37,246 nt of DNA from Spirochaetaceae bacterium (lineage in GTDB: Bacteria; Spirochaetota; Spirochaetia; SZUA-6; Bin103). Each line of letters begins with the position of its first letter. The first letter of the stretch is position 1. Of the stretch, positions 31,640 through 37,246 are shown one piece after another. A program made the translations under genes and the position numbers. A model generated the notes under the pieces. It did no database searches. It saw only the letters and a program-made list of their open reading frames with translations, and was not told where the DNA came from. Location of the stretch: positions 1 to 37,246 of the forward strand of contig JAPPNY010000257.1 in assembly GCA_028818385.1 (NCBI GenBank), given 5' to 3'.

Positions 31640-32625
31640 CGCAGCACGGACCCACGCAGGGCTGCCAGATCGGCATCGCGATGCTCCGGCGAGGGAGACG
31701 CCGTTACGGCGCCGAGGCGGGCGGCATCGGCCGCTTCCAGCGCTGGCCAGGGGGTGAGCGTCTCGGCCACGTGGCGGGGGTGGCGTGCCCCCAGGATGGC
31801 CGCGTGCACGCCCGACTGGGCGAGCAGCCAGGCCAGCGCCAGCCAAGCCAGCGGCCGGCCGCCGGCCGCCGCGCGTAGCCGCTCGACGGCCCGCAGGTGC
31901 TCGGCGAGGCGCGGGTCGGTGAAGTCGCGGTGGCCGCGCCGCCAGTCGTCGCCGGGCAGCCGCGCCACCCGCATGCGGTCGAAGCCGCCGGCCAGCATGC
32001 CGCTGTGCAGGGGGCTGGCGGCCAGCACGGGGATGGCGTGGCGGCGGCAATAGGGCAGGAGTTCGGCCTCCGCATCGCGCCGCAGGAGGTTGTACGGCAC
32101 CTGCAGCGCCGCCACCGGGGCGATACCGCGCAGCCGCTCCAGGTCGGCGATGCCGGCGTTGCACACCCCGCAGGCGCCGACCAGGCCCTGCTCGCGCAGG
32201 CGGGCCAGCTCTTCCCATCCCTCCGCAAGCTGCTCGGGCGGGCGCGGGTGGTGGATCTGGTACAGGTCGACGCGCTCGGCGCGCAGGCGCCTGAGGCTCT
32301 GCTCCAGCTCGGTGCGGACGCTCGCGGCGGTGAGGCGCGCGAACGGCCGCGCGCGCCGGCCCACCCACGGCCAGCCGCACTTGGTGGCCAGGCGCACGCC
32401 GCGGCCGTCGCTGGGTCGCTCGGCGAGCGCGCGGCCGATCAGCTCCTCGGCGTGGCCGCGGCCGTACAGCGGGGCGGTGTCCAGCCAGTCGACGCCGCGG
32501 TCCAGGGCGGCGTGGATGGTGGCCAGCGAGTCGGCGTCCGCCTGTGCCCCCCAGCCGCCCCGCCAGCCGGGACCGCCGATCGCCCAGGTGCCGAGGCCGA
32601 CGCGACTGCCAACCGGCGCGGTCAT
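31588..32625 (-). CDS. Aldo/keto reductase
   Basis: This 345-residue NADPH-dependent oxidoreductase has the AKR tetrad in order: aspartate and tyrosine in WLDTAPLYGRGHAEELIG, lysine in LATKCG, histidine in DLYQIHHPRPPEQLAEGWEE. The co-factor region follows near the C-terminus (AAILGARHPRHVAETL). The substrate (aldehyde, ketone or sugar) is not predictable. Its ATG overlaps the recD2 stop as ATGA, so it is the last gene of SirB1-like, recD2, AKR on this strand. Its 3' end overlaps the 3' end of ypdA by 52 bases on the other strand. Confidence 0.9.
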   Translation of the reverse strand: MTAPVGSRVGLGTWAIGGPGWRGGWGAQADADSLATIHAALDRGVDWLDTAPLYGRGHAEELIGRALAERPSDGRGVRLATKCGWPWVGRRARPFARLTAASVRTELEQSLRRLRAERVDLYQIHHPRPPEQLAEGWEELARLREQGLVGACGVCNAGIADLERLRGIAPVAALQVPYNLLRRDAEAELLPYCRRHAIPVLAASPLHSGMLAGGFDRMRVARLPGDDWRRGHRDFTDPRLAEHLRAVERLRAAAGGRPLAWLALAWLLAQSGVHAAILGARHPRHVAETLTPWPALEAADAARLGAVTASPSPEHRDADLAALRGSVLRYDDPLEPVDEPWEPAG

Positions 32626-34811
32626 CGCGCGGCCGGCGAAACGCCCGTCAGCAGCTCGACCAGCCCGGTATGGCGCTGGCGCGCCTGCGCGTTGCCGACC
32701 GCAATATGCGCGGCGCGGGGGCTGCCCACCACCACCGCCAGCCGCCGCGCGCGGGTCAGCGCCGTGTACAGCAGGTTGCGCTGCAGCATCGGGTAGTGCT
32801 CGGTGGCGATGGAGATCACCGCGGCCGCGAACTCCGAGCCCTGCGACTTGTGGATCGTGATCGCGTAAGCCGGCACCAGCGAGTCCAGCTCCGACGCCTC
32901 GTACCAGACCGGTCCCGTGGAGAAGTCCACCAGCACGCGCTGGTCCTCCGCGTCCAGGTCGCGCACCAGGCCGATGTCGCCGTTGAAGACCTCGAGCTGG
33001 TAGTCATTGCGGGTCTGCATGACCCGGTCGCCCACGCGGATGTCGGCCGCGCCCTCAATGGCGGCGCCGTGCGGGTTGAGCGCGGCCTGCAGCTCGCGGT
33101 TGAGGACGGCGGTGCCCAGCTCGCCGCGGTTCATCGGGGTCAGCACCTGGATGTCCGTGCGCGGGTCGAGTCCGAAGCGCGCCGGCATGCGCTCGGTGAC
33201 CAGGTGCACGATCGTGTTGCGCGCCGCCTCCCGGTCGTTGCGGCTGACGAAGAAGTAGTCGCCGGCCTCGCCGTCGCCCCGTCCTCGCGGCACCTCGCCG
33301 TGGTTGACCGCGTGCGCGGCCATCACGATGGCCGATCGCTCGCCCTGGCGGAACACGGTGGTGAGGCGGGCGACCGGGCAGACGCCCGCGGCTATCAGGT
33401 CGGCCAGCACGTCGCCGGGCCCGACCGAGGGGAGCTGGTCGCTGTCGCCGACCAGCAGCAGCCGGCAGTCGGGCGGCGTGGCCTGAAGCACGGCGTCCAG
33501 CAGCGTCACGTCCACCATCGACAGCTCGTCGATGATCAGTCCGTCGCAGTCCAGCGGGTCCTCGGCGCCGCGCAGGAACCGCCCTTCGCGCGGGCTATAC
33601 TCCAGGAGCCGGTGGATGGTCGAGGCCGGCCGGCCGGCCTGCTCCTCGATCCGCTTGGCGGCGCGTCCCGTCGGGGCGGCGAGCTGCACCCGCCCGCCGG
33701 CAGCGTCGTACAGGCCGAGCACCGCCCGGATCAGCGTGGTCTTGCCGGTTCCCGGACCACCGGTGACGACCAGGACCGAAGCCTGAGCCGCCTGTGCGGC
33801 GGCAGCGCGCTGTTCGGGTGACAGCTCGACGCCACCCGATCGTTCGAAGGAGTCGAGCAGCCGGCCGACGTCGGAACGCAACGGGTTCGGCGGCCGTCCG
33901 GCAAGAACCCGCAACCGGTCGGCGGAGCGCTGCTCGGCGCGGCGCAGGTCGGGAAGGGCGATCGCATCGGCGCCGCTTTCTTCGCACTGCAGCACCGCGC
34001 GGCGGGCCGCCAGCGCCCGGACCGCGTCGCGCACCGCCGACTCGTCCACGGACAGCAGCTCGGCTCCCGCATCCGCCACGGCGTCCACGGGCATCAGCGT
34101 GTGGCCGCGGGCCGCGCCGGTCGCCAGCACGTGCAGCACGCCGGCTGCGGCCCGCTCCGGGGAGTCGCGGTCGACGCCGAGCGAGGCGGCGATGCGGTCG
34201 GCGATCAGGAAGCCGATGCCGGCCACCTCCTCGGCCAGCCGGTACGGGTTGTCGGTGACCGCGCGGCGCGCCCCGGCTCCGTAGCGGCGGTGGATGCGCA
34301 GCGCGTAGGCCGGGGAGATGCCGTGCCCCTGCAGGAAGATCATCGTGTCGCGGAGCTGGCGGTGGTCGGCCCAGGAGGCCAGGATGCGGTCGCGGCGGTC
34401 GGTGCCGATGCCGGCCACCTCGGTCAGCCGCTCGCCGTGGCGGTCCAGCACGTCCAGCGCGTCGGTGCCGAAGCGGGCGACGATGCGCTTCGCCAGCGCG
34501 GGGCCGACGCCCTTCACCAGGCGCGAGGCCAGGAAGCGCTCGATGCCGGCCGCGGTGCTCGGAGCCACGGAGTGGAATGAGGTGACCTCGAAGCGCGGGC
34601 CGTGGCGGCGGTGATGGGTCCACGCGCCCCGCAGGTGCAGGAGCTCGCCCGGGCGCACGCCGGCCAGCGGGCCGACCGCGACCGGCTGCGCATCGAGGTC
34701 ATCCTCCGACTGCAGGCGCACGACCGCGAAGGAGCCGTCGTCGGTGACGTAGATGATCGAGTGGACCGTGCCGCGCAGCGATTCCCCATCGCCGCCGGGC
34801 GCGGCGGGCAT
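32622..34811 (-). CDS. recD2: RecD2-family ATP-dependent DNA helicase
   Basis: This 729-residue 5'-3' SF1B helicase of the RecD2 type occurs where no RecBC partner is needed. An N-terminal OB-like region (GTVHSIIYVTDDGSFAVVRL) is followed by helix-hairpin-helix repeats (LVKGVGPALAKRIVARFG, VAGIGTDRRDRILASW). The motor comes next: Walker A VVTGGPGTGKTTLIRAVL, LAAPTGRAAKRIEEQ, Walker B LIIDELSMVD, VGDSDQLPSVGPGDVLADLI, TVFRQGERSAIV, TIHKSQGSEF and LLYTALTRARRLAVVVG. I chose ATG 34809-34811; the longer open frame upstream runs over the SirB1-like gene and is a shadow. The stop overlaps the AKR start. It acts in DNA repair or replication-fork processing. Confidence 0.93.
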   Translation of the reverse strand: MPAAPGGDGESLRGTVHSIIYVTDDGSFAVVRLQSEDDLDAQPVAVGPLAGVRPGELLHLRGAWTHHRRHGPRFEVTSFHSVAPSTAAGIERFLASRLVKGVGPALAKRIVARFGTDALDVLDRHGERLTEVAGIGTDRRDRILASWADHRQLRDTMIFLQGHGISPAYALRIHRRYGAGARRAVTDNPYRLAEEVAGIGFLIADRIAASLGVDRDSPERAAAGVLHVLATGAARGHTLMPVDAVADAGAELLSVDESAVRDAVRALAARRAVLQCEESGADAIALPDLRRAEQRSADRLRVLAGRPPNPLRSDVGRLLDSFERSGGVELSPEQRAAAAQAAQASVLVVTGGPGTGKTTLIRAVLGLYDAAGGRVQLAAPTGRAAKRIEEQAGRPASTIHRLLEYSPREGRFLRGAEDPLDCDGLIIDELSMVDVTLLDAVLQATPPDCRLLLVGDSDQLPSVGPGDVLADLIAAGVCPVARLTTVFRQGERSAIVMAAHAVNHGEVPRGRGDGEAGDYFFVSRNDREAARNTIVHLVTERMPARFGLDPRTDIQVLTPMNRGELGTAVLNRELQAALNPHGAAIEGAADIRVGDRVMQTRNDYQLEVFNGDIGLVRDLDAEDQRVLVDFSTGPVWYEASELDSLVPAYAITIHKSQGSEFAAAVISIATEHYPMLQRNLLYTALTRARRLAVVVGSPRAAHIAVGNAQARQRHTGLVELLTGVSPAAR

Positions 34812-34840
34812 GGCCGTTCCGCTGGCGCTCAGCGGACCGC

Positions 34841-35731
34841 TCAGGCGGTCTGGTCGCGCAGCTCGGTGAAGAAGCGCGCGTCGGACTCGTTGCCCCCGCG
34901 CGCGTGCGCGACCGCCAGGTTGGCGGCCACGCGCAGCATGATCGTGGCGGCCGGGGTGCCGCGGCGGATGCGGGCGAGCTGCGCGGTGGCGTCGTGTCCC
35001 TTGGGAATGAGTTGCGCGACGTCCAGGGTCGCCCCGCCGTTGAAGCAATCGACCAGGATCAGCCGGTCGCCGGCCACGGCGCGGGCCAGGAAGTGGTTCG
35101 GCACGTTGCAGCCCTCGATGTCCAGACCGAGCCGGGCGCCGACCAGCAGGTAGATGCACGACAGGCTGATCGGCAGCCCGCGGCCGCGGGTGATCACGGA
35201 CACCAGGTTGCTCGCGGCCGGCGTGTAGTAGTCCTTCTTGCCGCAGCCGGTCAGCCCCCTGGTCCGGAACAGGTAGTGGGCCAGCGTGAATACGTCGGCG
35301 CCGACGTGGGCGCCGCGGTAGTCGTCGGCCAGCCCGTCGAGCAGGTCGGTGAGCCGGGCGGCGGATCCGTCGCCCAGCTCATACTCCGCGATCAGCCCGA
35401 GCGCGGTCTCCAGCTTCACCTTCTCGTTCGGGACGGCCAGGCACTCCTGCCAGCGCTCCAGCAGCCGCTCGCGCCGCTGGAGGGCATGCACTTCCTTCAG
35501 CAACTCGCGGCGCGCGTCGTCGAGCTCGATCCCCTGGCGCTCGATCTCCGCGTCCAGCTCGTCGCCGAAGGCGCCCAGCGCCTCCATCACGCGGTGCTGG
35601 ACCGCCGGCGTTTCGTCGTCGAGAAGCTCGATCATGAACGGGAGCTGCGCGCGGTCCACCCGCCGATGGTAGATCGACACCGCCGCCGAAGCAAACGAGG
35701 TGAGGGCCGGTGTCACCTGCATCCGAACCAT
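34841..35731 (-). CDS. SirB1/transglutaminase-like family protein
   Basis: This 296-residue protein resembles SirB1-type proteins with a transglutaminase-like N-terminal domain. An N-terminal HEAT-like helical part (LPFMIELLDDETPAVQHRVM) is followed by the core LADDYRGAHVGADVFTLAHY, the SirB1 pattern SVITRGRGLPISLSCIYLLV and GLDIEGCNVPNHFLARAVAG, and the family's DCFNGGATL. Members are often near 270-290 residues and their biochemical role is poorly known; a protease or amidase activity is only inferred from the fold. The start is uncertain (ATG 35729-35731 used). It lies 29 bases ahead of recD2 on the same strand. Confidence 0.8.
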   Translation of the reverse strand: MVRMQVTPALTSFASAAVSIYHRRVDRAQLPFMIELLDDETPAVQHRVMEALGAFGDELDAEIERQGIELDDARRELLKEVHALQRRERLLERWQECLAVPNEKVKLETALGLIAEYELGDGSAARLTDLLDGLADDYRGAHVGADVFTLAHYLFRTRGLTGCGKKDYYTPAASNLVSVITRGRGLPISLSCIYLLVGARLGLDIEGCNVPNHFLARAVAGDRLILVDCFNGGATLDVAQLIPKGHDATAQLARIRRGTPAATIMLRVAANLAVAHARGGNESDARFFTELRDQTA

Positions 35732-35747
35732 CGTCGACGCGCGATCA

Positions 35748-35756
35748 TGCTATAGG
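35748..35756 (+). promoter_or_regulatory. Extended -10 promoter for the chimeric gene
   Basis: TGCTATAGG matches an extended -10 element (TGn followed by TATAGG). It lies 36 bases before the ATG at 35792, which has GAGAGG five bases upstream. No good -35 is present. The region is shared with the divergent SirB1-like gene. Confidence 0.4.
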
Positions 35757-35791
35757 ATGCCGGACCCGCGCAGGGAGCGAGAGAGGAACGA

Positions 35792-37138
35792 ATGGGAATC
35801 TACGAGGAACTGGGCGTGCGCCCGCTGATCAACGCCGCCGGCACCGTGACCAACTACGGCGGTTCGGTGATGGACCCTGAGATATTCGAGGTCATGAGCG
35901 CGGCCAACCGCGAGTTCTGCCGGCTGGAGGACCTGCACCCCGCGGTCGGGCGTCGCATCGCCGGCCTGCTGGACGTGGAGGCGGCGTACGTGACCTCCAG
36001 CGCCGCGGCCGGGCTGCTGGTAACGGCGGCGGCCTGCATCGCCGGCACCGATCCCGAGCGGATCACGCAGCTTCCCGACACCACCGGCATGAAGTCGGAG
36101 GTGGTCGTTCAGCAGATCCACCGCCTGGCCTACGACCAAGCGCTGCGGCTGGCCGGCGCCACCTTCGTGGAGGTCCCGGACGGAGGCGCGCCCCCCACCG
36201 ATGCGTTGCGGGCGGCGGTCGGCCCGGACACGGCCGCCATTCTGTGCATGGCCCACCGGCTGGGGGACCCTGCCTCGGTCCCGCTCGCGGACCTGGTGAG
36301 CATCGCCCAGGGGGCCGGCGTGCCGCTGATCGTCGACGCTGCCTCCGAGTGCCCGCCGCTGTCGACCCTGACCCGGTTCTGGAAGGCCGGCGCCGACCTG
36401 ACCATCTTCAGCGGCGGCAAGAGCATCATGGGGCCCCAGTCGACCGGGCTCGTGGTCGGCCGGCAGGACCTGATCGACGCCTGCATGGCCAACGGCAACC
36501 CGTTCGCGACCGGCACGGCCGCCTTCGCCCTGACGCGCAGGGAGCTGTTGGGCCGCAAGTTCGTCATCCTGTTCTTCTTCCTGTCGATCTTCTTCGAGGT
36601 CGGGCTGATCCCGTACTACATGGTGCTGCGGGCGTTCGGGCTGCTCAACACGTTCTGGGTCTACATCATCCCGGCCGGGTTCTCGGTCTGGACCATGATC
36701 GTGATGAAGACCTCCTTCCAGGGACTCCCGGACGGCCTCACGGAGGCGGCGCGGATGGACGGCGCCGGCTACCCGACGATCTTCTTCAGGATCGTCGTGC
36801 CGCTGTCGATCCCGATGTTCGCGGTGCTGGGCCTGTTCAGCGCCGTCACCCACTGGAACGACTATTTCACGGGCGAGTTCTTCGTCAACACCGAGCCCAG
36901 GCTGTGGCCGCTGCAGACGTTCCTGCGCGTGTCGCGGCAGAACGCGATCGACATCCTCAAGGGGGTCATCCTCGACTACTCGAACATGAGCCCGCTGGAG
37001 GAGGAGGCGTCGCGCCTGACGCAGCGGTCGCTGGACATGGCGTTCACGGTGTTCGCGATGGTGCCGATCCTGCTGGTGTATCCGTGGCTGCAGCGCTACT
37101 TCGTGAAGGGAGTGTTGATCGGATCGATCAAGGAATGA
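35792..37138 (+). CDS. In-frame chimera: SelA-like PLP enzyme (N-terminal) fused to YtcP-type ABC permease (C-terminal)
   Basis: One uninterrupted frame encodes 448 residues of two unrelated kinds. Residues 1 to about 238 are a PLP enzyme of the SelA/DgaE group: start YEELGVRPLINAAGTVTNYG, PLIVDAASECPPL with the PLP-pyridine aspartate, and the Schiff-base lysine Lys210 in FSGGKSIMGPQSTGLVVGR. It stops at DACMANGNPF, well short of the family's usual 370-390 residues. From about residue 242 (TAAFALTRRELLGRK) to the end it is a YtcP permease: VGLIPYYMVLRAFGLLNTFW, EAA loop LTEAARMDGAGYPTIFFRIV, terminus LQRYFVKGVLIGSIKE. The permease lacks its first two helices and its usual start. The changeover is near 36506-36530. 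It is either a deletion fusion or an assembly misjoin; activity of either half is doubtful. Confidence 0.8.
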   Translation: MGIYEELGVRPLINAAGTVTNYGGSVMDPEIFEVMSAANREFCRLEDLHPAVGRRIAGLLDVEAAYVTSSAAAGLLVTAAACIAGTDPERITQLPDTTGMKSEVVVQQIHRLAYDQALRLAGATFVEVPDGGAPPTDALRAAVGPDTAAILCMAHRLGDPASVPLADLVSIAQGAGVPLIVDAASECPPLSTLTRFWKAGADLTIFSGGKSIMGPQSTGLVVGRQDLIDACMANGNPFATGTAAFALTRRELLGRKFVILFFFLSIFFEVGLIPYYMVLRAFGLLNTFWVYIIPAGFSVWTMIVMKTSFQGLPDGLTEAARMDGAGYPTIFFRIVVPLSIPMFAVLGLFSAVTHWNDYFTGEFFVNTEPRLWPLQTFLRVSRQNAIDILKGVILDYSNMSPLEEEASRLTQRSLDMAFTVFAMVPILLVYPWLQRYFVKGVLIGSIKE

Positions 37139-37246
37139 ACGAGAACGGGAGGTGGTTGAGAACTCAGGACCGTGATCTTCGCTGCTGCCGAGTGCGAGCT
37201 CCTTAGAAACAAGCAGAATCAGGCAGTCTCCGGGACCAAGTTGAAG
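37139..37246. other. Window end, no supported gene
   Basis: An ATG at 37135 overlaps the chimera stop as ATGA, as the next cistron of an importer operon would, but it encodes only 23 codons before a TAG. A second frame opens at GTG 37172 and stays open to the window edge for 25 codons without recognisable content. Neither is called as a gene. Confidence 0.4.

Noticed and set aside
32622..35159. RecD2 extended to 845 residues by an upstream open frame
   Set aside because: The extra N-terminal part reads through the SirB1-like gene in another frame and has no RecD2 similarity. ATG 34811 gives a normal start.
37172..37246. A 25-codon open frame from GTG to the window edge
   Set aside because: It is too short and has no recognisable content or ribosome-binding site. 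More downstream sequence is needed to judge it.

Overview
This is a gene-dense, high-GC (by eye about two thirds) bacterial chromosomal segment with 30 reasonably intact genes, several gene remnants and no RNA genes, CRISPR array or insertion sequence that I can see. The organism is Gram-negative-like: it has large periplasmic domains on the Pst permeases and signal peptides or lipoboxes. The LplB/YtcP-type ABC importers, a PhyH-family oxygenase, a SelA-like PLP enzyme, a YpdA-type reductase and a class Ic ribonucleotide reductase would fit a free-living or host-associated spirochaete or a similar uncultured lineage. That placement is an inference; no marker gene settles it.

Layout. Positions 1-155 hold the end of a Fur-family regulator. 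Positions 206-5346 (minus strand) form a probable operon: C45-type acyltransferase/hydrolase, solute-binding protein, two CUT1-type permeases, and a HIT-domain protein whose start overlaps the last permease. Positions 5368-6178 hold an orphan ribbon-helix-helix antitoxin and a HicB antitoxin, with a possible HicA tail between them. Positions 6208-9186 (minus) hold mutM, a methylaspartate ammonia-lyase and a PhyH oxygenase.

Positions 9204-22976 form a phosphate and polyphosphate island. A promoter region carrying direct repeats at 11-bp spacing (Pho-box-like) precedes pstS-pstC-pstA-pstB, a lipoprotein with an internal duplication, and phoU. Next come ppk1 on the opposite strand, then a ROK sugar kinase, a Ppx/GppA exopolyphosphatase and a CHAD protein. 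Together they cover phosphate import, signalling through PhoU, polyphosphate synthesis, polyphosphate hydrolysis and probable polyphosphate binding.

Positions 23070-25764 are a small accessory zone. It has a Phd/PIN pair, the wreck of a Uma2 nuclease gene, an EamA transporter with no ordinary start codon, and a VapBC pair whose promoter is covered by a perfect palindrome. Positions 25803-30576 (minus) carry a MutY-like glycosylase without iron-sulphur ligands, nrdA and a class Ic nrdB. Positions 30566-35731 carry ypdA and, on the minus strand, a SirB1-like protein, recD2 and an aldo/keto reductase.

The window ends with its strangest object (35792-37138): one uninterrupted frame whose first half is a SelA-like PLP enzyme and whose second half is the C-terminal two thirds of a YtcP-type permease. 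It is either a real deletion fusion or an assembly misjoin, and the sequence alone cannot decide which.
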